Shown piece after piece: positions 50,638 through 61,748 of a stretch of DNA of 64,000 bases (position 1 is the first letter of the stretch; each line of letters opens with the position of its first letter). Source of the stretch: Siphonodentalium dalli (Eukaryota; Mollusca; Scaphopoda; Gadilida; Siphonodentaliidae); assembly GCA_032622095.1 (NCBI GenBank), contig CP136065.1, positions 57,163,949 through 57,227,948 on the forward strand, given 5' to 3'. The translations under genes were made by a program, and so were the position numbers. The notes below the pieces were generated by a model. The model did not search any database, was not told the origin of the DNA, and saw only the letters and a list, made by a program, of their open reading frames with translations.

Positions 50638-51773
50638 TTTAGCTCAACTTACTTTGTAAGTTTGAGCTATTGCCATGGTTTGGCATCCGTCGTCCGTGTG
50701 TGCGTGTATGCGTGTGTCCGTCAACAATTCCCTTTGGCGCAGGCTACAGGTCGTACCTTTGGTCTGATCTTTATGAAATTTGTCATGAATGTTGACATTG
50801 ACATGTAGATGGGAACGAGTCATTTTGGGGTCATTCGGCCAAAAAACATGGCCACTGGTGGCCATTTTGGATTTCAAAATTCAATCCATTGGCGCGGGCT
50901 ACAGGTCGTACTGTTCGTCTGATCATCATGAAATTTGTCATGGATGTTAATATTGACATGTAGATGGGAACGAGTCATTTTGGGGTCGTTTGGCCAAAAA
51001 ACATGGCCGCCAGCAGCCATCTTGGATTTTACTCTTTGCATGACTAAATCCTTTGGCGCGGGCTACAGGTCGTACCTTTGGTCTAATCTTTATAGAGATA
51101 TGTCATGATTGTTGACATTGACATGTAGATGAGAACGAGTCATTTTGGGGTCATTCGGCCAAAAAACATGGCCGCTGGCAATCATTTTGGATTTCAAAAT
51201 TAAATCCATTGGCGCGGGCTACAGGTCGTACTGTTTGTCTGATCATCATGAAATTTGTCATGGATGTTAATATTGACATGTAGATGGGAACGAGTCATTT
51301 TGGGGTCGTTCGGCCAAAAAACATGGCCGCCAGCAGCCATCTTGGATTTTACTCTTTGCATGACTAAATCCTTTGGCGCGGGCTACAGGTCGTAGCTTTG
51401 ATTGGAACTTCATGAAACTTGTCATGGATATTAAAAATGACATGTAGATGGGAACGAGTCATTTTGGGGTCGATTGGCTGAAAAACATGGCCGCCAGCAG
51501 CCATCTTGGATTTTACTCTTTGCATGACTAAATCCTTTGGCGCGGGCTACAGGTCGTACCTTTGGTCAAATCTTTATGAAATTTGTCATGAATGTTGACA
51601 TTGTCATGTAGATGGGAACGAGTCATTTTGGGATCATTTGGCCAAAAAACATGGCCGCTTGTGGCCATCTTGGATTTAAAAATCAATCCATTGGCGCTGG
51701 CTACAGGTCGTATTGGTCGTCTGATCATCATGAAATTTGTCATGGATGTTAATATTGATATGTAGATGGGAAC

Positions 51774-53182
51774 TAGGGCCCTGCGAACCGTTCGAGGTTC
51801 GGTTCGGTTCGAAACCGCCGTGATGATTCGGTCCGGTTCGAAACCTTTGACGGGATTCGATTTTTATCGAACCTTTTTATTTTTCCAGCAGAATGATTAA
51901 ATCAAACAGTTCTGGGCGATGAGAATCACTGAAGAATGCAAACGCTCAATCCTCGATGCACACACATCATATATAATACGTCGGCATATACACAATACCT
52001 CAAAATTAGCCCCATGGTATTGTTGGGTTAATCACTTTTTGTCACAGCATTTTATTGCCATCGCATTACGACCGTGTGAGAATGATTTATTAAATAATTT
52101 AGTGATATCGCGCAGATAACATTCATCTGAATCATGTGTCAGAAAAGTACTTTGAAATGATTCTTGGTTATACAGTAACGTATACTATCACTAGTCTATC
52201 AATGACTATCAGTTAATTGTTTACCCAAAATTCTGCTAAATCGACGCGTATGCTTATGATACAATGATTTTATGTTTACAACTTGACATTGAACATAATT
52301 AATTTGATCATAATGTGGTGGGTCACTGGGTTATATTACGTTGAATTTTGAAGAGATCTTTTGATATTCAATTTATTCTGTTCCCGCTAAATGGGAAAGT
52401 GGTGACGCAAGCTTTCTGGTTTTCTAGTAATTTCTACCTCAATCTGTCACCAAACTATGTTTTATTTCATGTATAAATTACTAATAGACATGTGATTATA
52501 AAATCATTATATACCGGTACTTAATAACTTAATACGACGACAGTATGTTATAAACACGGACAAACTTCCGATGAAGTCGAAATACAGAACGAAGTAGCTT
52601 ATTGAGTTCGGTAAATAGGCTGAATCAGGTTTACAATTAGACAAGTATTTTTGGGCAGAGCTTCATCATTGACGATTGGATTCAACCAATTACATTGGTC
52701 AGGACGGCCAAAGAGAGGGTGTGGTCTTTGCTCTTTGGCATAAACGATTGGCATGATGTTACTCAATGCACTTTGTCACGTGACTGCGTGACTCTTAAAT
52801 TGCTACAGTGAGTGAGAAAAACGTCAGCACGCCTTGATCTTTATCGCGTGTTGTCGCCGAGTTAGAATGTCGGTTGAATGCTTTGATGTCTTGCTACAAT
52901 TTAGCTATTTGTGGTTACGAACACATCGAACAGTTACTGTGTGGAGTTGTTACATAACATGCATGTACGCACTTCTATCAGTGTGGGTAGAAGGTAACAG
53001 TGGTAGTATAACTAGGGGTTTCGTTGTGGCGGTGGTTAACTGGTCATATATACATGTATATCGTGGCATACATTATAGCATAATACATGGGTTCGAGGTT
53101 CGAGATTCGGTTCGATTCGAAACCAAGACGATTCGGTTTCAAGGTTCGGTTCGACCTAAATTATAAGGTTCGCAGGGCCCTA
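51774..53182. mobile_element. hAT-like element with GGTTCGGTTCG subterminal repeats, exact 8-bp duplication
   Basis: 1409 bp, ends TAGGGCCCTGCGAACC and GGTTCGCAGGGCCCTA, between ATGGGAAC (51766-51773) and ATGGGAAC (53183-53190). About 90 bp inside each end are dense GGTTCGRGGTTCGGTTCG-type repeats. The host R2 unit (GATGGGAACGAGTCATTTTG GGG) is restored by removing it. The interior (51870-53080) has no recognisable transposase. Non-autonomous. Confidence 0.9.
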
Positions 53183-53822
53183 ATGGGAACAAGTTATTTT
53201 GGGGTCGTTCGGCCAAAAAACATGGCCGCCAGCAGCCATCTTGTATTTTACTCTTTGCATAACTAAATCCTTTGGCGCTGGCTACAGGTCGTAGCTTTGA
53301 TCGGAACTTCATGAAATTTGTTATGGATATTAGAAATGACATGTAGATGGGAACGAGTCATTTTGGGGTCGTTCGGCCGAAAATCATGGCCGCCAGCAGC
53401 CATCTTGGATTTTACTCTTTGCATGACTAAATCCTTTGGCGCGGGCTACAGGTTGTACCTTTGGTCTAATCTTTATGAAATTTGTCATGAATATTGACAT
53501 TGACATGTAGATGGGAACGAGTCATTTTGGGGTCATTTGGCCAAAAAACATGGCCGCTGGCAGCCATCTTGGTTTTAAAATTCAATCCATTGGCGCGGGC
53601 TACAGGTCGTACTGTTCGTCTGATCATGAAATGTGTTATGGATGTTAACAATGACATGTAGATGGGAACGAGTCCTTTTGGGGTCATTCGGCCAAAAAAC
53701 ATGGCCGCCAGCAGCCATCTTGGATTTTACAGTTTGCATGACTAAATCCTTTGGCACAGGCTACAGGTCTTACCTTTTGGTCAGATCATTATGAGATTTG
53801 TAATGACTGTTGACATTGACAT

Positions 53823-54793
53823 CAGGGTCCCTGCAGCTTTTTGGAAACAAAATTCCATGACTTTTCAATGACTTTTTCAAAAAATCCCATGAATTTTTTT
53901 ATAGTGAATAGGGGTGGTGTAATACCGAAAACTAGATGTGTCCCGGCCGCTGTTAGACATTAGAACTTCAAAATCTAATACTCATTAGCATTGTCTTAGA
54001 ATTACAGTTGATACTAGCATTTAAAGGATTCAAAGGATTACAACTGGACGAAGTCTCGTTTTGTGGAAAAAACTGTTGCATTCTTCCCATGCTCGCAACA
54101 TCTTCTTGTGTTTATTTCCAGTCATGTGCGATTTCACTGCTCGATTTCCATGTTTCCGATGTCAATTTCTTTGATGCACAATTTACATTTGGCCTTGAAA
54201 TTGTTTGCAGGAACATTCGCAAGCCATGCCTTCATATCTTCGTTGGCTAACCAGGCGTCATTGAATTTCCAATGACCTGGCATTATTTAATAATAGAATA
54301 GAATTATCCGGTTCGATGAAGCGCAAATATTTTCGTTTGTGTGTTCAGTAAATAGGAAGCAAGCGAGCGCGCGCGCTCATTCAAACCTCTTTTCAAACGG
54401 CATCGCTCATTGGTTGAAATAACGAGTCATGGTTATCAAGCAGCCAATCATTAATGATGTTTCAATTGGATCACACACTGCTCGCATGCATTACCGTAAA
54501 TAACGATACCGGGTATTTTGCACATAGACTGACTGCATCGCGTTGAGAAAAGCGATCGTCAGTCGACGTAAACATCTCCGTAATAATTATAATATTCAGA
54601 TGAATTTATATGATATACTGAGTCGAAATTTATGTCGACTGAGCGATCGTATGCTGCCAGGCAGCTTTTGTTTTCCATGACTTTCCATGACGTTTATGGA
54701 CACATATATTTTTCCATACGTTTCAAGGGCCTGGAATTTATCCCGATAAAATTCCATGACTTTCCATACATTCCATGACCCGCGGGGACCCTG
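53823..54793. mobile_element. hAT element, CAGGGT ends, 5-bp duplication
   Basis: 971 bp, ends CAGGGTCCCTGCAGC and (inward from right) CAGGGTCCCCGCGGGTCATG, flanked by GACAT (53818-53822, 54794-54798). Removal rejoins the R2 unit ATTGACATGTA..ATGGG. Subterminal TTCCATGACTTT repeats occur near both ends. End sequence and duplication length match 32254-33494, so both belong to one hAT lineage. A transposase fragment lies on the minus strand. Confidence 0.88.
54046..54271 (-). pseudogene. hAT transposase BED-type finger region, frameshifted
   Basis: Reading the minus strand: WKFNDAWLANEDMKAWLANV, PANNFKAKCKLCIKEIDIGN, then in the next frame AVKSHMTGNKHKKMLRAWEE and CNSFF. Cysteines CKLC and histidines SHMTGNKH form a BED-type zinc finger at the N-terminus of this hAT group, preceded by the usual W.....WL region. 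A frameshift separates the two halves and the rest of the transposase is absent. Confidence 0.78.
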
Positions 54794-55024
54794 GACATGT
54801 ACATAGATGGGAATGAGTCATTTTGAGGTAATTCGGAAAAAAACATGGCTGCCGGTGGCCATTTTAGAATTTACTCTTTTCATCACTAAATCATTTGGCA
54901 CACCATAATAACCTCATCCCTGATCCGATGATTATAAAACTTGTCATGAATGTTGATATTGACATGTACATCTTGTCTTACTTAGACATTTCAATTAGCA
55001 CCTTTCCTATTCCTCCATTTACTG

Positions 55025-56045
55025 TCAACCATTATTATGAATTTTATCTTCTGCATATTAGGGGATATAGAAACTTCCTAGAAGGGAAATTTAACTAACA
55101 ACAATGTAAATTTGATACTATAGATACTTCCCAGAAGATGAGGCCTAAGCAGAATGAGGTCTCCAGAGGGTGAATTTGGTGATGCTAGCCCGCTGTGTGG
55201 GATAGCATCACAAAAAGCGTGTCTGTTCCTACATTGTGCATGCCTGGCCTCAAGCAACACAATGTATTATACAATCAAGCCTTGAAATAGTGTGATAGTG
55301 TGTCTGTCATTTGCAGAATGAGGTCCTCAGAGGGTGAATTTAGTGACGCTATCCCGCACAGTGGGCTAGCATCACTAATTCACCCTCTGGGGACCTCATT
55401 CTGCTAAGGCCCCCAACTGCTATGGCAGACCTAGGATAAGATTGAAGTTCCCCAGTTGAAGTTGGTGATGTTCACCCATTGGGCACCTTAATTATGAATT
55501 TATCTTCTGCAAATTAGGGGATATAGAAACTTCCTAGAAGGGAAATGTAACTAACAACAATGTTAATTTGATACTATAGATACTTCCCAGAAGATGAGGC
55601 CTAAGCAGAATGAGGTCTCCAGAGGGTGAATTTGGTGATGCTAGGCCGCTGGGTGGGATAGCATCACTAAATTCACCCTCTGGGAACCTCATTCTGCAAA
55701 TGACATTAGTCCTGATATGAACAATACATGATAGATTGGAAATTAATGACTTCTAGCAGATCTGCAAGGAATGTTTATAAACATATCAAGATTCTCCAGT
55801 TAAAGTTGGTGATGTGCACCCATTGGGCACCTCAATTATGCATTTTATATTCACAAATTAGGGGATATAGAAACTAAACAGAAGGGAAAAAGTAAGTAAA
55901 AATGTCAATTTAAGTGCCTATATACTTCCCAGAAGATGAGGCCTAAGGCTGGTGTATTTGGTGATGCTAGACTGATGTGCAGGGTAGCATAACTAAATTC
56001 ACCCTCTGGGGACCTCATTCGGCAAATGCCAGACACACTAAATTC
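55025..56045. mobile_element. Cluster of long family G foldback elements
   Basis: At least three incomplete copies in a row, at 55025-55215, 55276-55710 and 55800-56045. They have arms TGAGGTCTCCAGAGGGTGAA and CACCCTCTGGGGACCTCATT, and internal TTAGGGGATATAGAAACTTC and ATAGATACTTCCCAGAAGAT. The copy from 55276 keeps the CAAGCCTTGAAATAGTG end. The arrangement suggests repeated insertion or tandem copying; boundaries and duplications are not clear. Confidence 0.72.
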
Positions 56046-56349
56046 AGGTTAGAGAGCAATAATTTGTTTTTATTTTATTTTAATAACAAACACTGGCATG
56101 AGTGCTAGCTAAGCATTAGTTCACACCTGTCAGCCTGATAAACATCTCAATTGATGACTGTGTGTGTATTTATATTAACTCTCTCTCTGTCTGTAGCTAA
56201 TACAATTGACTTAATCTGCTGGTGGGAGAGATCCTGTGAGTTAGGAGATGAGATAGAGTGGAATGCTGTTGGTTGGGGGCAGGGTGGGGTTCTGGGTCAT
56301 GTGGGGGAGGGTGATATTTTTTTTTCCTGTATTGTTTTTTTTTTTTTTT
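56046..56349. other. No recognised gene
   Basis: Unique, GT-rich at 56220-56320, T run at 56335-56350. The frame 56151-56399 begins with a hydrophobic stretch but crosses the T run and the next repeat. Confidence 0.38.
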
Positions 56350-56940
56350 TGAATTATGGCCCTGGCTCCACCCCTATTAGACCCAGTGACCCCATTTGAA
56401 CAAATCTGAACCCCAGTCATTCAATGACCCCCCATACCAAATATAAACTAAACCGGCATAATGGTTCTAGACAAGAAGTCGTGATAAGAATTACCAAGGA
56501 GGAATATAGTTATGGCCCTGGTTTCGCAACTATTTGACACACTGACCTCATTTGAACAAATCTGAATGACAGTCACCTAGGGAACATCCACACCAAATAT
56601 GATCAAAATGCAAAAATGTTATTTTTTTGTTTTTAGAGTTATGTCCCGGGCTCTGCCCCTATTTGACCCAGTGACCCAATTTGAACAAATCTGATTCCCA
56701 GTCACCCAAGGTCCCTCAGTACCAAATATAAGCTAAATCGGCCCAATATTTTTTTAGAAAAAGTCATTGTAAGAATTACTGAGTTATGGCCCTGGTTTCT
56801 CAACGAATTGACCGGGTGACCTCATTTGAACAAATCTGAACACCAGTCACCCAAGGACCCTCCATACAAATATTAGCTAAATCGGCACAATGGTTATGGA
56901 CAAGAAGTTGTTGTAAAAATTACTATGGAGGAATAGAGTT
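56350..56940 (+). repeat. R4 tandem units (left part)
   Basis: About four units of 140-165 bp: GTTATGGCCCTGGTTTCGCA ACTATTTGAC, GACCTCATTTGAACAAATCT GAA, AGTCACC.AGG and ACCAAATATAAGCTAAATCG G. They resume at 58450 after an inserted element. Confidence 0.75.
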
Positions 56941-58449
56941 GGGTCAATATCTGAAAACTGTACAATTTGATGTTACTACCATTGGCCCTATAATTACAGA
57001 ATTGTGTGCAACGGGAGTAAACCAAATAATATTTTTTCCAGGTGACATCATATTTATAATGAATTTCAGGCAAAAACCTGGATCAATTTTGAGCTGTTGG
57101 ATTTTTACAGAGCCAACATGGGGCCATGTCATGAAATTGCTGAATGTTACTTTTCAACATTCAACACTATATAGATAATTTTTTTCCTCAAAATATAAGA
57201 TAAATTCAACATATTCAATCTTATTTGAGTCCATGAAACATGAACATAACAACTATAGCTGGAAGATGGACTTTCTTCTTTCAAACTTTAAAATATAGAC
57301 CACATTGCACCTGTTACCAATTTTTGTGTCACTCCTGTTACCAAGAGTATAACAAGGCATTACACTAGGGTGTAGAGTAGCCTTCTTGAGAAACCTGCCA
57401 CCAGAGAGAAGTTCATTAAATAGGTAATCCCAACAAAAGTTCAAAAGGCGGTGATTTGAAATCATTTCTGCAGACCGGAGCACATTGCCGAACAAATGAA
57501 GAGAGTAGGTTAATTGTTTGTCACTCCTGTTACCGCAATATCATTTCTTTCCATCATTTCCCATTTATCAGGAATATATGTTTTATATACTATATTGAGT
57601 CTTTTGTGCAAATCATAAGTTATCAAATCCTGGAACATTTTTCGAAATTTTCTATAAACTACCATATATGTCACTCATGTTACTGTCACTCCTGTTACTT
57701 TTTTGGTAACAGGAGTGACAGTAACAGGAGTGACAGATATGTGCAACGAACAGTTATTGCCACCACCCCTTTTTCTGGCCAGTGTTTGTCCATGTAGATC
57801 AAGAAGATAGGAATTCAATATAAGCCATTTAAAAAAAAAAACTTAAAACAACATTGTAAAAACCAGGTGTGTCACTCATGTTACCAAAATGTCACTCCTG
57901 TTACCAATGTCACTCCTGTTACCAGCGCATATTTCCATTTTGCTAAAAAATACTCATCCAAAGAAAACATTTATTATTATAATGGGATTGATACAAAGTG
58001 TAGACACTTATGCATATGTGATCAACTGGGAACTCTTGAGTTCATGGCCTACAGAGTAATCAGTTTTGCACTTTTATGCAAGAAATATGCGAATTCACCC
58101 AGAGTATAAGGATTTTAAACACATTTACTATGATGAGCTTAATCAAGCTTAATTATTTCCTGGAAGTAACAAAAGGTAATAACAATAAATACATTTTAGT
58201 TGGGTGGAATGGCCGCACTTGGTGTAAGCTGATTGTTGTTTGTTAGTAACAGGAGTGACATGTTTTACTACCTACCTTGAGTGAGTCATGTTGCCATGGC
58301 AATGGGAATAAAATTCCAGCATGCCAAAGCAAATCCTAATTCATGGTAAGTCATCAGGTTCAACATGGAAATGTTTTTTTATGTGAATTTGAACTATGAA
58401 TTTCGAGCAATGCAATCCTCCAAATTGTACAGTTTTCAGATATTCACCC
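56941..58449. mobile_element. 1.5-kb element with 29-bp inverted ends, unknown superfamily
   Basis: Splits the R4 row (GGAATAGAGTT before, ACTTTATGGCCCTGG after). The terminal inverted repeats are GGGTSAATATCTGAAAACTG TACAATTTG, 28 of 29 positions identical (56941-56969 and 58421-58449). No exact target duplication is visible. Inside are ten copies of a 16-bp motif (separate entry). A minus frame at 57253-57495 reads FGNVLRSAEMISNHRLLNFC and WDYLFNELLSGGRFLKKATL, which is protein-like but not recognised, and might be the trace of a transposase. TIR length near 30 would suit several cut-and-paste families. Confidence 0.8.
57327..58260. repeat. Ten copies of TGTCACTCCTGTTACC in both orientations
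   Basis: Forward copies start at 57327, 57519, 57669 (CAT for CCT), 57684, 57870 (CAT), 57890 and 57908; reverse copies (GGTAACAGGAGTGACA) start at 57705, 57720 and 58245. Four of them form a strong palindrome at 57669-57735 (two forward, then two reverse, around TTTTTT). Spacing is irregular. All ten lie inside the element with 29-bp inverted ends and I saw none elsewhere in the window. Possible transposase- or host-factor-binding sites. Confidence 0.88.
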
Positions 58450-58680
58450 AGAACTTTATGGCCCTGGTTTCGCAACTATTTGACCCAGTGACCTCATTTG
58501 AACAAATCTGAATGAGAGTCACCTAGGGAACATCCACACCAAATATGAACAAATTCGGTCCAATGGAACTTCAGAAGAAGATGTTCAAAGAATTGTTGAC
58601 GGACGGATGGACGGACGGATGGACGAGGAGTGATGACTATAGCTCCACCGGAGACTTCGTCTCAGGTGAGCTAAAAAATC
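58450..58680 (+). repeat. R4 right part with GACG run and terminal hairpin
   Basis: A last R4 unit, then GTTGACGGACGGATGGACGG ACGG, GAGGAGTGATGACTATAGCT and a hairpin CCGGAGACTTCGTCTC..GGTGAGCTAAAAA. The CTCACCGGAGAC-type end is the same kind as those of the R1-R3 rows. Confidence 0.75.
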
Positions 58681-59005
58681 AATTGGGATATATATAAAGC
58701 AATTGGGATTGGGACACAAGTGCAATACACTTATAATTGTCGGGTAATCAACCAGAGTAGACTACCTGCACGGAATGCTATATAATTAATGACACACATT
58801 TCGTCAGGTATAATGCAGTCAGTTCCCATGTATACAGCATAAAAGTTATTAGAAGCGACTTAAATTGGGTATAAAGATATAGAAAAGGGCTATAACCGAC
58901 TAAACCGAGATATTGAAACAATAAGTGTCAAACTGTCAATAGAAAGTGGAGGATGTCTACAGAGTGGACCCCCCGGTACGGGAGATTCACATCATTTCCA
59001 TCAAT
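58681..59005. other. No recognised gene
   Basis: Unique DNA between the R4 end and a hAT fragment. Confidence 0.4.
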
Positions 59006-59010
59006 ACCAC

Positions 59011-59222
59011 TTGCAAACTTTTTGTGGCGTTCTCGTGACATTGGACACTAGTATGTTGCTCGGTTTAGGTGGTGTAGCACACGTCGATGTTAAATCAACC
59101 ACTGTGTTTGGACTATCGGTATTATCTGAATGTCCGAAGAAATCAGTAACTTTCTTCATTTTAGGAGGATGTTGCGTGTCTGATGCATTGTTGCTAAAAA
59201 TCTAACTTGCGCTTACGATTCA
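59011..59222 (-). pseudogene. N-terminal fragment of a hAT transposase-like gene
   Basis: The minus strand begins MNRKRKLDF, meets a one-base frameshift/stop, and continues SNNASDTQHPPKMKKVTDFF then GHSDNTDSPNTVVDLTS. K/R-rich start followed by KKVTDFFG is common at the front of many hAT transposases and has the shape of a PCNA-binding box. The remainder of the gene is absent. It belongs with the terminus at 59684, from which it would be read. Confidence 0.5.
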
Positions 59223-59589
59223 TATTTGCTGTATGTCACAGTTTGTGAAAACTCAGCTACGAATGACATATTTATGGTAATTTATCTAACACCTACTATC
59301 AATACACAGCTTCCTAACGATGTAGACTCAAGGAAGCCCTTTGTTTGGCTAATGTTTGTCAAATTAGAGTCAATAGCCGTGCTTAGTGTTATTATCAAGT
59401 AGAAATTCAAAACCCTTTCACCACAGCGATAACATAAGTCGATCTGCATGGCATAAGCCGCGAATCTATTATAAGCTTTTAATTAGGAGCTATGTCGCGA
59501 CCGGATATCAATGTGTGTTTTGTTTCCGACCGATTGACTGTAAGCTTTATTATATGCCCGATGGGTACAAATTGCCAAATGACAGGTGC

Positions 59590-59684
59590 CACTTTTTGTA
59601 GCCAATCGGGATTTTTTTGGAGCCATTTCATTTTTTTTTATAGCAATTTGCCAATAGGCAGCGCGAACCCTGTCAGCACTCTGG
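59590..59684 (-). mobile_element. hAT-like terminus, CAGGGTTCGCGCTGCC
   Basis: Read on the minus strand: CAGGGTTCGCGCTGCCTATT, GGCAAATTGC, then GAAATGGCTCC and CGATTGGCTAC. The opposite end was not found. The gene fragment at 59011-59222 runs away from this end in the right orientation. Confidence 0.55.
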
Positions 59685-59779
59685 CAATTTTCACAGAATT
59701 AAAAAGTCATCATTGCATCAAACTCGCATAGTAAGCGTACTACCGACATGTGGGAGCAGTTTAATCTTTCAACAGAAAA

Positions 59780-60713
59780 TGGCAGAGAGGTGGTTACATG
59801 CAAGTTGTGCTTGACCAAACTAAAGTACGGTACAATAAATTTACTTCAGTTATGAGATCTCACCTGGCAGCAAAACATCCAGAGATGTCAAAATCTACTA
59901 GTAAACAACAAGCGCAATCTACGCTGAGTTTCCCAGCACCGAAAATAACGATGGACATTAATAACGAAACTCATTGTAGAATGGTGTGCTGTGGATTTAC
60001 GCCCCATTAGTATTGTCAATGGTGATGGTTTCCGAAAACTACTGAACGAATTGGACCCGAAATATAAGGTACCGTGCCATACCACAATCAAGAACCACCT
60101 AAATGCTTTCTACAATGAAACAAAGAAGCAAATGATAGAAGAACTTCAAGCGATCCCACATATCTCCATAACGACTGATAACTGGACCAGCTGCACGACG
60201 AAAGGTTACATCACCGTGACATTCCACTACATTAATGACGCATGGGAATCTAAAACCGGTGTTCTGTGTACGCGCGTGAACTAACTGATCATCACTCTGG
60301 CGAGAATTTGTGCGCAGAGCTCTTAGAAATACTCCAGGACTTTAATATTCCACCGGATAAAATAGTGTCTATAACAACAGACAATGCAGCAGACATCGTA
60401 AAGGGAGTGCGTCTTATCAAAATGGAACACATTCGATGCTTCGCATCGCGGTTTGGAGCTGACGAAAATAAATAAGGCAGCTAAGTGCGCACGAGTACTA
60501 GTCGGTCATTTCCGGAAGTCAACACTTGCGCCTGATCATGCTGTCAGCCAGAGTAGAGATTCATTGTATGATCTAGAACTCCAGCTAACACATTTGAATA
60601 AGAGAAGGAAGATCAGCAGATGGGTTTTCATGAATAAGGCAGTGGGTGGGTTGGTTCAGTCTCTCCCCTCACACCATTACCGGTACATCATACTAGTACC
60701 GTGCACAAATTGA
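59780..60713 (+). pseudogene. ZBED-type hAT transposase, decayed and 3'-truncated
   Basis: Fragments in order: MWEQFNLSTENGREVVTCKL CLTKLKYGT (BED finger cysteines), MRSHLAAKHPEM (finger histidines), IVEWCAVDLRPISIVNGDGF, LDPKYKVPC, ISITTDNWTS with the first catalytic Asp, GYITVTFHYINDAWE, then IVSITTDNAADIVKGVRLIK with the second Asp, HIRCFA.R. and KCARVLVGHFRKSTL. This order is that of ZBED/Tramp-like hAT transposases. At least four single-base frameshifts interrupt it; the insertion domain beyond HFRKST is degraded, and the C-terminal catalytic Glu and dimerisation domain are missing. Not active. Confidence 0.88.
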
Positions 60714-60719
60714 AAAAGA

Positions 60720-60856
60720 ATTAAGGCCAAAAAATAATAATAATAATAATAATACCTTCGTGTCCATTAACGGAGGGCAAAAAATAGGGTAGGGAGGGGG
60801 TTAAACTTTTTTTTTTAATTCCCATATAATGATAACATACAAATTACAAGGTATTA
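60720..60856. repeat. AAT microsatellite and unique DNA
   Basis: (AAT)8-like run at 60727-60752 followed by a T run. It may mark the truncation point of the hAT gene. Confidence 0.75.
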
Positions 60857-61202
60857 CTATTCATAGCGCTGAAGGGGTCACTCTCACCAAAAAAAGTGCT
60901 GAAGGGTACACATGATTTTCAAAATGTGCTGAAGGGTACACAGGATTTGAAATGTCATTCTAAAGGACATTCAGTCTTCGTATCTGCCATGATTTCTGTT
61001 TTAGAGAATAATTGTTTACGTTCCAATGAATATCAAAATGTACTGAAAACAAACTGCTAATGGGCGCCAAACTTTCATAAACACAATTTAAGTAACGGTG
61101 TTCGTGCCGATCACAAACCCTGTGTACCCTTCAGCACATTATAAAACCCTGTGTACCCTTCAGGGTTTGATTTGGTGAGAGTGACCCCTTTAGCATTAAT
61201 AG
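60857..61202. mobile_element. Foldback element with repeated GTGCTGAAGGGTACACA
   Basis: Long inverted arms. The left arm is GCGCTGAAGGGGTCACTCTC ACC, then GTGCTGAAGGGTACACA twice; the right arm carries the complements (TGTGTACCCTTCAGCAC, TGTGTACCCTTCAGGG, GGTGAGAGTGACCCC). The loop is about 130 bp. Probable outer ends are CTATTCATAGCGCTGAAGGG and the complementary CTTTAGCATTAATAG. Target duplication not established. Confidence 0.78.
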
Positions 61203-61740
61203 CCCTAACTCAGTAAGTTGGTAACTGTATTTTCGATACAGGTATACAACCGTGTGCATTTATGTAGAAAACACTACGATTATGACCACTGTCACATGCA
61301 GACTTTCATTTTTGAGGCGCGCGATCGCTCTTGCGCACCATCGCGCACCTGAAATTGAACACCAGCGAGCGATCGCGCACCTAGGCCAAATACAGCGAGC
61401 GAAGTTGGCTGAACCTGATAACGATATTTTCAGTGTCTACCCAGACGAGATTGGTTAATAATGTGTCCCATTTTCCGTTTTATTACCGCGTTGCGAGAAT
61501 GACTGTGTGATGTGTCGCGAGATCAAAGGTGCCGCGACCTAGTTACCAATTCCACAACTTTCCATTCAAAGTGCGGTGTCAATCAACCCGCCCGACGTTT
61601 GATCACCGACACCAGTAAATTATTTGAGGTCACACGGTGTCGAATGCACAATCTGTCTGAATGATTCGAAGCTAAAAATACATTTGAATGATCTCTATGT
61701 ATGGCTTATGACGTCACATAAATTCCTGGAAAATCAAAGC
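61203..61740. other. No recognised gene; GCGATCGC-rich patch
   Basis: GCGCGCGATCGCTC at 61317 and GCGAGCGATCGCGCACC at 61364 form inverted, GC-rich words; the frame across them (61252-61458) has no known domain. Confidence 0.4.
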
Positions 61741-61748
61741 GAGACCAC

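Larger units (their letters stand above)
50638..54990 (-). repeat. Large R2 tandem array, split by two hAT elements
   Basis: It opens with a hairpin TTTTTAGCTCAACTTACTTT GTAAGTTTGAGCTA, then GGCATCCGTCGTCCGTGTGT. Next come units of alternately about 155 and 163 bp: TTGGCGCGGGCTACAGGTCG TA, GTCATGAATGTTGACATTGA CATGTAG, GATGGGAACGAGTCATTTTG GGGTC and AACATGGCCGCCAGCAGCCA TCTTGG. The unit starts (GGCGC) are at 50736, 50891, 51054, 51211, 51374, 51539, 51692. It is interrupted at 51774-53182 and 53823-54793 and continues each time in register. Opposite in orientation to the array at 39.8-43.3 kb. Minus-strand frames of the MATSGHVFWPNDPKMTRSHL type are repeat frames. Confidence 0.85.

Noticed and set aside
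50259-50642. 127-codon plus-strand frame
   Set aside because: Crosses a C homopolymer and ends in the hairpin of the next repeat; no domain or splice evidence.
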